Assembly (NCBI RefSeq): GCF_016654115.1
Contig: NZ_JAEQAZ010000034.1
Span: 33,833-93,485, forward strand
Source: Streptomyces sp. MBT53
GTDB lineage: Bacteria; Actinomycetota; Actinomycetes; Streptomycetales; Streptomycetaceae
Length of the DNA: 59,653 bases
Direction: 5' to 3'
Shown: positions 26,661-34,277 of the stretch, piece after piece
Layout: the number at the start of each line of letters is the position of its first letter
Numbering within the stretch: the stretch's first letter is position 1
Program-made: the position numbers and the translations under genes
The notes under the pieces: model-generated
Told to the model about the DNA's origin: nothing
Database searches by the model: none
The model's input: the letters and a program-made list of their open reading frames with translations, nothing else

Positions 26661-27997
26661 GCGCGCACGCGGCTTTCGACCCCGGTGCCGAGGCCGGCCG
26701 GGCCACCGACGCGATCCTGCGCGACACCCTGCACGGCACGGCGCGCGGAGTGGTCGTCGACTCCCCGCCCGGCGCCGGAAAGTCCACGCTCGTCGTCCGC
26801 GCGGCGCTCGAACTGGCCGACGCGGGGCGCCCGTTGATGGTGGTCGCGCAGACCAACGCCCAGGTCGACGACCTCGTCGTCCGGCTCGCCGAGAAGAACG
26901 GCGAGCTGCCCGTGGGCCGCCTCCACAGCAGTGACGCGGACCCGTACGACAAGGCGCTGGACGACCTGCCCAACGTACGGAAGTCGGCGAAGGCGGGTGA
27001 GCTGGCCGGGCTCCCGGTCGTCATCTCGACGGCGGCCAAGTGGGCGCACGTCAAGGTGGACGAGCCGTGGCGGCACGCGATCGTCGACGAGGCATACCAG
27101 ATGCGCTCGGACTCGCTGCTGGCCGTGGCCGGGCTGTTCGAGCGGGCGCTGTTCGTGGGCGACCCGGGGCAGTTGGACCCCTTCGCGATCGTCGGCGCGG
27201 AGCAGTGGGCGGGCCTGTCCTACGACCCCTCGGCCTCGGCGGTGACGACCCTGCTGGCGCACAACCCCGAACTGCCGCAGCACCGCCTGCCGGTGTCCTG
27301 GCGCCTCCCGGCCTCGGCGGCACCGCTCGTCTCGAACGCGTTCTACCCGTACACCCGTTTCCGCAGCGGCACAGACCACGGCGACCGGCGGCTCACCTTC
27401 GGTGTCCCGTCGGACGGTTCGGGCCCGGACCGGGTGATCGACGAGGCCGCGGAGTCGGGCTGGGGCCTGCTGGAACTCCCCGCCCGCCACACCCCCCGCA
27501 CGGACCCGGAGGCGGTGCGCGCGGTGGCGACGGTCGTACGACGGTTGCTGGACCGGGGCGGCGCGGCCACGTCGGAGCGCTCGCCCGACCCCACTCCCCT
27601 GACCGCCGACCGGATCGCGGTCGGCACCGCGCACCGGGACCAGGCGGCGGCGGTCCGCGCGGCGCTGGCGGAACTGGGCGTCACGGACGTGACGGTGGAC
27701 ACGGCGAACCGGCTCCAGGGCCGGGAGTTCGACGTCACGGTCGTCCTCCACCCCCTCTCCGGCCGCCCCGACGCCACCGCCTTCCACCTGGAGACGGGCC
27801 GCCTCTGCGTCCTGGCCTCCCGCCACCGCCACGCGTGCATCGTGGTCTGCCGGGCCGGGGTGAGCGAACTCCTGGACGACCACCCGTCGACGGAGCCGGT
27901 GCAGCTGGGGGTGACGGTGAAGTTTCCGGATGGATGGGAGGCCAACCACGCCGTGCTGGCGCATCTCGCGGAGCACCGGGTGGTGTGGAGACCCTGA
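26657..27997 (+). CDS. Superfamily 1 helicase-like ATPase
   Basis: A 446-residue ATPase of the Upf1/Dna2 (SF1B) kind. Seen: Walker A DSPPGAGKST (35-44), motif Ia VVAQTNAQVDDL, Walker B AIVDEAYQM (141-149), motif III LFVGDPGQLDP (165-175), motif IV region VSWRLPAS, motif V VDTANRLQGREFDVTVV (near 355) and a motif VI-like LASRHRHACIVV. It is compact, with little inserted between motifs. GTG 26657 overlaps the preceding stop (GTGA). With the Fe-S nuclease it resembles split Dna2 or AddAB-type end-processing machines. Its last 20 codons have a diverged tandem copy just after the stop. Confidence 0.88.
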   Translation: MSAHAAFDPGAEAGRATDAILRDTLHGTARGVVVDSPPGAGKSTLVVRAALELADAGRPLMVVAQTNAQVDDLVVRLAEKNGELPVGRLHSSDADPYDKALDDLPNVRKSAKAGELAGLPVVISTAAKWAHVKVDEPWRHAIVDEAYQMRSDSLLAVAGLFERALFVGDPGQLDPFAIVGAEQWAGLSYDPSASAVTTLLAHNPELPQHRLPVSWRLPASAAPLVSNAFYPYTRFRSGTDHGDRRLTFGVPSDGSGPDRVIDEAAESGWGLLELPARHTPRTDPEAVRAVATVVRRLLDRGGAATSERSPDPTPLTADRIAVGTAHRDQAAAVRAALAELGVTDVTVDTANRLQGREFDVTVVLHPLSGRPDATAFHLETGRLCVLASRHRHACIVVCRAGVSELLDDHPSTEPVQLGVTVKFPDGWEANHAVLAHLAEHRVVWRP

Positions 27998-28064
27998 CGG
28001 CTGGGAAGCCAATCACGCGGTGCGGTCGCGCCTCGGGGAACATCTCGGGGTCCGGGAGGCTTGA
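27926..28064 (+). repeat. 67-bp tandem duplication at the helicase 3' end
   Basis: Bases from 27926 encode PDGWEANHAV...L.EH and end the helicase. Bases from 27993 encode PDGWEANHAV...LGEH again, in the +1 frame, ending at TGA 28062-28064. The period is 67 bp, so the copy is out of frame and probably not translated as part of the helicase. Confidence 0.75.
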
Positions 28065-28181
28065 GGGTTCCCGGGACCGTGCCTCGGTGGTATGCCCGGG
28101 GCCTCTTGCGCGGTCGGGAGACAATGGACGGTGGTCCGGCTCGTGAGGCGGGTCATCCGTGACGTACGAGGAGGAGAAGAC

Positions 28182-28553
28182 ATGGCGGAGCACACGCCGC
28201 GTCGCAACGAATCGCGGCTACGCCCCGCGCCCCTGCTCTTCGAGCCCGCGCAGGCGGCCGAGGATCCGGAGCACTTCTTCGACCTGGAGTCGATGGACGA
28301 CCCCCGCGCGCTGCTGGCGCGGGCGACGGAGCTGACGCACGCGTTCCGCGCCGCGACGGACCGCGCGGTGGAGTTCCAGGCGATCGCGGCGGCCCAGCTC
28401 GCCGACCCTCGCCGCTTCGACCGGCTGACGCCTGCGGACATCGCCGAGCGGGCCGAGTGGACCGAGGACTACGCGAAGAAGATGGTCGAGTTCGGGCGGG
28501 ATCTGCTGCGCGGCACCGAGGGGCGGGACAGCGGGGCCGGGGACCCGGTGTGA
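28182..28553 (+). CDS. Conserved hypothetical protein
   Basis: A 123-residue charged, mainly helical protein. ATG 28182 follows GAGGAGAAGA. The N-terminal 35 residues are disordered-looking (EHTPRRNESRLRPAP). The rest forms helices: DPRALLARATELTHAFRAA, VEFQAIAAAQLADP and IAERAEWTEDYAKKMVEFG. No membrane segment or catalytic motif is seen. It lies 184 bp after the helicase gene in the same direction and could share its transcript, but it has its own good ribosome site. Function unknown. Confidence 0.75.
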   Translation: MAEHTPRRNESRLRPAPLLFEPAQAAEDPEHFFDLESMDDPRALLARATELTHAFRAATDRAVEFQAIAAAQLADPRRFDRLTPADIAERAEWTEDYAKKMVEFGRDLLRGTEGRDSGAGDPV

Positions 28554-28677
28554 CCTGAGGGGCAAGAGCGCTTCTGGCATATGCCCGGCGGGCAAGATAC
28601 TCCCTCCCGCCCCCTCCTGTCCCGATTTCTGGCAACTCTCGGAGAGCACGCGCTCACGGCCGGTAGATCTGTTCGCC

Positions 28678-29292
28678 ATGAGCCGCACACAGGACGACCC
28701 CTTCGCCGACCGCTTCGACATCTCGGGCGTGACCCCGGACGGTGCCGCGTGGCTCGCCTCGGCAGGAACGTATCCGCGGAGCACGCTCGCCCTGTGGCGG
28801 GAGCGGCCGGACGCCCCGGTCGTCCTGCCCTGCGGCTCCGCCTTCGACATCGTGAACGCTCCGGCGGTCTTCGGCCGCCGTATGGTCGACCGCTTATGGG
28901 AGGAGGGTCCCGGCTCCGGGCCGGTCGCGACGTACCGGGGCCGGATGCTCCTGTTCGCCACCGCCGGGACGGCTCAGCGGCTGCCCTCGCTGCTGGGCTG
29001 GGAGGAGTGGGGCACGACTGCCGCGGAGCGCGGCCGTGCGGAGTCCGTCCCGCCGCTGCTGTGTCACGGCAAGGGTGACGCGGTGACCGTCCCGGCGCTG
29101 GTCGGCGCGGCCGATCCGGCGCCGTTCGACTCGCGCTGGCTGGTCGCTCCCGACACGCGCCGCCCGTGGCTCCCCGGCGCGGAAATCCTGCTCTGGGCGG
29201 CCGTGCGCGCCGCCCGCGCGACCGTGCGCATATCGATTTTTCCTCCCCGGGATCAGGATGCTAAGGTCTACGACGTCAGCAGGCGCCGCTAG
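28678..29292 (+). CDS. Bifunctional primase/polymerase N-terminal-like protein, TTA codon
   Basis: A 204-residue protein resembling Streptomyces proteins with a stand-alone primase-polymerase N-terminal-like fold: AAWLASAGTYPRSTLALW, VVLPCGSAFDIVNAP, GRMLLFATAGTAQRLPSLLGW, SRWLVAPDTRRPWLPGAEILLWA. Catalytic polymerase Asp residues are not evident, so it may be non-enzymatic. Leu73 is a TTA codon (28894-28896), read only by the bldA tRNA in Streptomyces, so expression should be developmentally gated. Its stop codon lies inside the following tRNA gene (10-bp overlap), and the last residues (KVYDVSRRR) look like run-through into tRNA flank. Confidence 0.75.
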   Translation: MSRTQDDPFADRFDISGVTPDGAAWLASAGTYPRSTLALWRERPDAPVVLPCGSAFDIVNAPAVFGRRMVDRLWEEGPGSGPVATYRGRMLLFATAGTAQRLPSLLGWEEWGTTAAERGRAESVPPLLCHGKGDAVTVPALVGAADPAPFDSRWLVAPDTRRPWLPGAEILLWAAVRAARATVRISIFPPRDQDAKVYDVSRRR

Positions 29293-29356
29293 CTCAGTTG
29301 GTTAGAGCAGCTGACTCTTAATCAGCGGGTCCGGGGTTCGAGTCCCTGGCGGCGCA
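29283..29356 (+). tRNA. tRNA-Lys (CTT), copy 1
   Basis: A 74-nt cloverleaf: acceptor GCGCCGC/GCGGCGC, D-arm GCTC...GAGC, anticodon arm GCTGA-CTCTTAA-TCAGC with anticodon CTT, T-arm around GGTTCGAGTCC, discriminator A. CCA is not encoded. It overlaps the end of the preceding CDS by 10 bp and is identical to the copies at 40820 and 47163. Confidence 0.97.
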
Positions 29357-29362
29357 CCTGTG

Positions 29363-29393
29363 AAGGGCCCTTCGCGAGAGCGAGGGGCCCTTT
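29363..29393 (+). terminator. Terminator after tRNA-Lys copy 1
   Basis: AAGGGCCC (29363-29370) pairs with GGGCCCTTT (29385-29393). It also lies just beyond the stop of the convergent metalloprotease gene, so it can serve both strands. Confidence 0.7.
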
Positions 29394-29407
29394 GACGTAC
29401 CCGGTGT

Positions 29408-30724
29408 TCAGGGGCTGCCCCCCGGCGTGATGCTCACCGTCCATCCCCCCGAGTCCGTCCGCCCTTCCACCGCCACGCGTACGTCGTCGCCGGGCACGGT
29501 GAACGTCTCGCCGAGGGCGACCGGGGCGTCGGCGAGGGGTGGGTAGACCGAGGTCTCCCAGCAGGCCTCGGTGCGGGGGTGGGCGTCGACGACCTCGATC
29601 GGGCCGTTCCCGGAGGCCGCGCCGTCGCGTACCCGGTAGACGAGGATGCCCTGTTTGCAGGCCGTGCTGTCGTTGCCGACGGGACTGCGGGCCTCGAAGG
29701 CCAGAGCGCTGTCGGTGCCGGTGCGCACCACGGCCAGCTTGACGCCGAGGCCGAGGCCGAACGCGGGCGATCCGGCGTTGCCGGCCGTCGGCGGCTCGGC
29801 GGCCAGGGGTTCGAGGGTCAGCCGGGTCGGCCCGGCCCCCCGTACGCACACCACCTGGCGCGGGTCCAGCCAGCCCAGCTTCCACTTGTGCCAGGCGAAC
29901 AGGTCGGGGGCCAGGCCGAATTGACTGCCCATCAGATCCCAGTCGCCGACGTACGTGTCCCAGTCGCCCTTGCCGTCCACCGGCCGGTGGTAGAGGTCGG
30001 GCAGGTCGAAGACATGGCCGGTCTCGTGGGCGAGGACGAGCCGGTCCGGCGGGTGCTTCTCGAACACCGTGACGACCCGGCGGATGTCCGTGCCGTCGGC
30101 CCGCAGCGGGGTGTCCAGGTTGACGACCTTCGTCGCGTCCGAGTCCACCCCGGGCGCGTCCGGATCGGCCACGAAGTAGACGACGTCGTAGCGGGAGAAG
30201 TCGACCTCGGGGTCGGCGGCGGCGAGCGCGTCGCGGAGGTACGCGGCGCGGTTCACCGGGTTCCAGTCGCGCTGTATGGCGTACGACGTGGACGGCTTCG
30301 GCATGCGGATCCAGGTCCGCAGCGGGTGCGGGCGGAGCGTGAACCTGCCGTAGGAGGCGCGTTCGTAGAAGCGGGTGGTGGCCGGGAAGTGGTCGGCGGC
30401 CAGTTCGGCGGGGGTGGTGCGCGGGGTCGCGTCGGGGAAGGAGAGGAAGATCATCACCGCGTCCAGCGGGCGGACCGGGCGCGGGTAGGCGGCGTTCCAG
30501 GTGTCCAGGCCCTCGGAGTGGTGGGCGTCGGTGCGCTTGAGGGCGCAGGGGGTGGACGAGAAGGGCTCGGCGACCGACTGGCTGGACATGATGGAGGTCG
30601 CGGCGAGCGCGGACATCGTGGTGAAGACAGCCGCGGTGCTGCGCAGCCGGGGGCGCGTCCGCCACTGGCCGAGCCCCTTGAGCGCCGTACGGGAGAGCCC
30701 CTTGAGGGGGAGCTGACACGGCAC
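29408..30724 (-). CDS. Secreted M6-like metalloprotease
   Basis: A 438-residue secreted protein. GTG 30724 was chosen because GGAGG lies 6 nt upstream. It gives a long basic N-region, then a hydrophobic stretch (AAVFTTMSALAATSIMSSQS) and likely cleavage near SVA. The catalytic zinc motif is LVLAHETGHVFDLPDLYH (HExxHxxxxxD, Glu as base), within the immune-inhibitor-A/M6 layout: upstream IFLSFPDATPRTTPAEL, downstream DWDLMGSQFG. A C-terminal beta domain (about 330-438) ends the protein. It probably degrades extracellular proteins. It is convergent with tRNA-Lys copy 1. Confidence 0.85.
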   Translation of the reverse strand: MPCQLPLKGLSRTALKGLGQWRTRPRLRSTAAVFTTMSALAATSIMSSQSVAEPFSSTPCALKRTDAHHSEGLDTWNAAYPRPVRPLDAVMIFLSFPDATPRTTPAELAADHFPATTRFYERASYGRFTLRPHPLRTWIRMPKPSTSYAIQRDWNPVNRAAYLRDALAAADPEVDFSRYDVVYFVADPDAPGVDSDATKVVNLDTPLRADGTDIRRVVTVFEKHPPDRLVLAHETGHVFDLPDLYHRPVDGKGDWDTYVGDWDLMGSQFGLAPDLFAWHKWKLGWLDPRQVVCVRGAGPTRLTLEPLAAEPPTAGNAGSPAFGLGLGVKLAVVRTGTDSALAFEARSPVGNDSTACKQGILVYRVRDGAASGNGPIEVVDAHPRTEACWETSVYPPLADAPVALGETFTVPGDDVRVAVEGRTDSGGWTVSITPGGSP

Positions 30725-31099
30725 GTTGGACCTCCGGGAGCGGTTCGCGGGACACCGACACCCAGCCTGTGATGGTTTGTTGGGGTATGCCTCGTTTATC
30801 TGCACCAGATGAGTGAGGGGGACGCCTGGGACGGCTGAGACACGCCCGGGCCGACATCCGGAAACACTCACGGAACGTCACATGTGGTCGGCCATTTGGC
30901 GAACCCGTCCAGGTGCGGGCGGAATCGATCTGCCGGAACGGGCCGTTGTTCCGGGACACTGGAGAGTGGCTGGAAGGGCCGGGGGCCAACCTCTATGATC
31001 GGCACACTTTCCTGCACGGACACGGCACGGCGGCCTCCCACCCGGTCGGCCATCCCGACGAGACCCATCCGAAGATCGAGTGCACTGCGGGAGCGAGCG
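30725..31099. other. Intergenic region between protease and cdgA-like genes
   Basis: 375 bp between divergent genes. It holds the protease ribosome site at its left end, a BldD-like palindrome at 30867-30881 and a GGGAG ribosome site for the GGDEF-EAL gene at the right end. In-frame upstream starts exist (30884, 30995), but the sequence they would add is not protein-like. Confidence 0.5.
30867..30881 (+). promoter_or_regulatory. BldD-like box upstream of the c-di-GMP enzyme gene
   Basis: CTCACGGAACGTCAC. Against the BldD consensus nTnACnC(A/T)GnGTnAn it matches 8 of 10 fixed positions, with both outer arms TnAC and GTnA intact. BldD is known to bind promoters of several cdg genes in Streptomyces. 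Confidence 0.4.
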
Positions 31100-32929
31100 G
31101 TGAGCGGAACGTCCGAAGGGCCGGCGCCCGCGGCAGACCTCATCCGGCCGGCCGTAACAGAGAGTAAGGGCAAGGCGTCGCCCGGTGTCAGTCTTCCCGC
31201 GGACGGTCGGCTGGGGTCCGCCTTCTCCGCGTCCCCCCTCGCCATGGCCGTCGTGGACCGCGACGGGCTGGTGGTGAGCGCCAACGACACGTTCGGCGCG
31301 CTGCTCGGCAAGGGCGGTGCGGCCCTTGCGGGGCTGGTCGCGGCCGATCTGGTGGACCTGAGGTCGGACGCCCGCACCTGGCACGCCTATCGCGAGGTGC
31401 TGCGCGGCCGGCAGGCCAAGCTGAGCCGCACCCGCCGGGTCAAGCATCCCGACGGGCACTCCCTGTGGGTGCAGGTGACCGCGGCGCCGCTGCCGGCCGC
31501 CGAGCACGGGGTGCTGCTGTCACTCACCGACATCAGCGACCGCCGTGAACTCCAGGCGCGGCTACGGCACTTGGAGATGCACGACCCGGTGACCCGGCTG
31601 CCCAACCGCACCCTGTTCTTCGAACGGCTCTCGGCCGCGCTGGAGGCGGAGTCGTACGAGCAGGGCGGCACCGGGCGGATCGGCCTGTGCTATCTGGACC
31701 TGGACGGCTTCAAGGCGGTCAACGACACCCTCGGCCACCGGGTCGGCGACCGGCTGCTGGCCGCCGTCGCGGAGCGGCTGACGCGGTGCGCGGACGAGGC
31801 GGGCCTGGCCCGGGCCACCGCTCCGCTGGTGGCGCGGCTGGGCGGGGACGAGTTCGCGCTGCTCGTCGAGGACTCGACCGGCACCGACCAACTGGCCGAT
31901 CTCGCCGAGTCGGTGCTCAAGGCGCTGCAGGCGCCCTTCGACCTGTCCGGGCAGCGGCTGTCGCTGTCGGCGTCGATCGGGGTGGTGGAGCGGCAGGCGG
32001 CCGGTACGACGGCCACCGGGCTGATGCAGGCCGCCGACACCACGCTGTACTGGGCGAAGGCCGACGGCAAGTCCCGCTGGACGCTGTTCGATCCGGAGCG
32101 CAACGCGCACCGCATGACCCGCCAGGCGCTGGCCTCCACGCTCCGCCCGGCCATCGAGCGGGGTGAATTCACCCTGGAGTACCAGCCGTTGGTGGGCATG
32201 GAGAACGGACGGCTGCGCGGGGTCGAGGCGTTGGTGCGCTGGAACCACCCGCAGTTCGGCATGCTGACGCCGAATCGGTTCATCGGACTGGCCGAGGAGG
32301 ACGGCTCGATCGTGCAGCTCGGCCGCTGGGTGCTGGTCACCGCCTGCCGCCAGGCCCGCCGTTGGCAGCTCGACCACCCGGACGAGCCGCCGATCTTCGT
32401 GAGCGTCAACGTGGCCGTACGCCAGGTGTGGGACTCGGACCTGGTCGCGGACGTGGCGGAGGTCCTGGCCGAGACCGGACTCGCTCCGCGGCTGCTGCAG
32501 TTGGAGCTGACCGAGTCGGCGGTGATGGGGTCGGCGGGGCGGCCGTTGCAGGCGCTCCAGGCGCTGAGCGACATGGGTGTGCAGATCGCCATCGACGACT
32601 TCGGCACCGGCTACTCGAACCTGGCGTACCTGAGCCGACTGCCCGTCTCCGTCCTGAAGTTGGACGGTTCCTTCGTACGGGGCTTCCAGTACGAGGGCGA
32701 GGGCGTCGCGCCGAACCCGGCGGACGAGGTCATCGTCGAGGCGATGATCCAACTCGCCCACCGGCTGGGCCTGTCGGTGACCGCCGAGTGCGTGGAGACC
32801 TCGGCACAGGCGTCCCGGCTGCGCAGGATCGGCTGCGACACCGGGCAGGGGTGGCTCTACTCCCGCCCGGTGGCGCCGGATCGTATCTCCGAGTTGCTGG
32901 GCACGAAGGCCTGCAATCAGGCCTCCTGA
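31100..32929 (+). CDS. cdgA: PAS-GGDEF-EAL cyclic di-GMP enzyme (CdgA-like)
   Basis: A 609-residue cytoplasmic signalling protein. GTG 31100 follows GGGAG by 6-7 nt. Order: a PAS domain (about 45-155, SPLAMAVVDRDGLVVSANDTF, then VLLSLTDISDRRELQ), a GGDEF domain with an intact RLGGDEFALLVED (near 245), then an EAL domain with GVEALVRWNHPQFG (near 375), LELTESAVMG, IAIDDFGTGYSNLAYLSRLP and VTAECVETSAQ. Both cyclase and phosphodiesterase motifs are complete, so either or both activities are possible. CdgA of S. coelicolor has this architecture and affects aerial development. The symbol rests on architecture and regional gene content, not an alignment. The 3' end overlaps the convergent monooxygenase by 13 bp. 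Confidence 0.88.
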   Translation: MSGTSEGPAPAADLIRPAVTESKGKASPGVSLPADGRLGSAFSASPLAMAVVDRDGLVVSANDTFGALLGKGGAALAGLVAADLVDLRSDARTWHAYREVLRGRQAKLSRTRRVKHPDGHSLWVQVTAAPLPAAEHGVLLSLTDISDRRELQARLRHLEMHDPVTRLPNRTLFFERLSAALEAESYEQGGTGRIGLCYLDLDGFKAVNDTLGHRVGDRLLAAVAERLTRCADEAGLARATAPLVARLGGDEFALLVEDSTGTDQLADLAESVLKALQAPFDLSGQRLSLSASIGVVERQAAGTTATGLMQAADTTLYWAKADGKSRWTLFDPERNAHRMTRQALASTLRPAIERGEFTLEYQPLVGMENGRLRGVEALVRWNHPQFGMLTPNRFIGLAEEDGSIVQLGRWVLVTACRQARRWQLDHPDEPPIFVSVNVAVRQVWDSDLVADVAEVLAETGLAPRLLQLELTESAVMGSAGRPLQALQALSDMGVQIAIDDFGTGYSNLAYLSRLPVSVLKLDGSFVRGFQYEGEGVAPNPADEVIVEAMIQLAHRLGLSVTAECVETSAQASRLRRIGCDTGQGWLYSRPVAPDRISELLGTKACNQAS

Positions 32930-34017
32930 GCGGCCGTCAACTCATAGGCGTCGGCGATCAGTTCGTACGAGCGCAGGCGCAGGTCGGCGTTGTGGGCGTG
33001 GGACGTGAGCATCAACTCGTCGGCGCCCGTGCGCTTCTGCAGATCGTCGAGGCCGGTGCGGACCTCGTCGACCGTGCCGTGGATGACGTTGGCGTTCCAG
33101 GAGGTGATGAACTCCCGCTCCATGGGGCTGAATTCGTACGCCTCGGCCTCTTCCGGGGTGGGCACGAGCCCCGGGCGGCCGGTGCGCAGCCGGACCATGT
33201 TGAGGGCGGCGGCCAGCACCTGGCGGCGGGCTTCCTTCTCGTCGTCGGTCGCGAGCGCGGAGACACCGATCAGGGCGTACGGCGCGTCGAGCACCGCGCT
33301 CGGCCGGAACGACTCGCGGTAGAGGTCGAGGGCCGGGACGGTGTTCTGCGCGGAGAAGTGGTGGGCGAACGCGAACGGCAGACCGAGCATGCCGGCCAGC
33401 CGGGCGCTGAAGCCGGAGGAGCCGAGGAGCCAGATCGGGGGGCGGTGCGGAGACTGGACGCCGCCGGGCGAGGTCGACTGGATCGGGCCGGGGACCGCGT
33501 GGATACGGGCGTAGGGGTGACCGCTCGGGAAGTCGTCGTCCAGGAAGCGGGTCAGCTCGGCGAGTTGCTCGGGGAAGTCGTCGGCGCCTTCGTTGAGGCT
33601 CTCGGTGCGGCGCAGGGCCGCGGCGGTGGCGCCGTCGGTGCCGGGGGCACGGCCGAGGCCGAGGTCGACGCGGTTCGGGGCGAGCGCCTCCAGGGTGCCG
33701 AACTGTTCCGCGATGACGAGCGGCGCGTGGTTCGGGAGCATGACGCCGCCGGAGCCGAGGCGGATGCGGTCCGTGTGGGCGGCGAGGTGGGCCAGGATCA
33801 CGGCGGGCGAGGAGGAGGCGACGCCCGGCATCGAGTGGTGCTCGGCGACCCAGTAGCGGTGGAAGCCGCGGGCCTCGGCGAGCTTCGCGATGCGCACGCT
33901 GGTACGGAGCGCGTCGGTGGCGGTGCGGCCGGCGCCCACGGTCACCAGGTCCAGTACGGAGAGGGGGACGGGGGCGGTGCCCTGCGCCGTACCCCGGATC
34001 TCGTCGTCTGTCGCCAC
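32917..34017 (-). CDS. LLM-class flavin-dependent monooxygenase
   Basis: A 366-residue luciferase-like oxidoreductase. GTG 34017 follows GGAGG by 8 nt; ATG 34056 would add 13 poorly conserved residues. Signatures: VPLSVLDLVTVGAGRTATDAL at the first strand (quoted in part), AEARGFHRYWVAEHHSMPG, TDRIRLGSGGVMLPNHAPLV in part, RVDLGLGRAPGTD and WLLGSSGFSARLAG. This is the pattern of the alkanal monooxygenase-like subgroup using reduced flavin. Substrate unknown. It is divergent from the 2-hydroxyacid dehydrogenase, and a long palindrome lies between them. Confidence 0.9.
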   Translation of the reverse strand: MATDDEIRGTAQGTAPVPLSVLDLVTVGAGRTATDALRTSVRIAKLAEARGFHRYWVAEHHSMPGVASSSPAVILAHLAAHTDRIRLGSGGVMLPNHAPLVIAEQFGTLEALAPNRVDLGLGRAPGTDGATAAALRRTESLNEGADDFPEQLAELTRFLDDDFPSGHPYARIHAVPGPIQSTSPGGVQSPHRPPIWLLGSSGFSARLAGMLGLPFAFAHHFSAQNTVPALDLYRESFRPSAVLDAPYALIGVSALATDDEKEARRQVLAAALNMVRLRTGRPGLVPTPEEAEAYEFSPMEREFITSWNANVIHGTVDEVRTGLDDLQKRTGADELMLTSHAHNADLRLRSYELIADAYELTAAQEA

Positions 34018-34162
34018 GGTGGGTGCCTCCTGTTGTGAGCTGTGCGGTGTCTTCACGGGCTAACAGGAGGGTGTCTCCGCTTTATTCCCGGGAGGTTCGG
34101 GTGGGTGGGGCGCTGGGTGCGGTGTGCGGTGTGCGGGACGCTGGGTACGGGGCGCCGGGTAC

Positions 34163-34229
34163 GGGGTACTCTCCGAAAAAGTGTGACACTTCCGGTCAGA
34201 AGTGACACACTTTTTTGGAGGGGTACCCC
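34163..34229. promoter_or_regulatory. Long imperfect palindrome with two nested 13-bp palindromes
   Basis: Left arm 34163-34192 and right arm 34199-34229 are complementary over about 30 bp, with two mismatches in the inner 22 bp and a 6-nt centre CGGTCA. Each arm contains its own dyad: AAGTGTGACACTT and AAGTGACACACTT. It is placed between two divergent genes, so it is most likely a paired operator; as RNA it would also form a strong hairpin. Confidence 0.7.
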
Positions 34230-34277
34230 CGCCGGGGCCATCGACCCCGCCCGGCGGCGAAGGTAGGTTCGAGTGCG

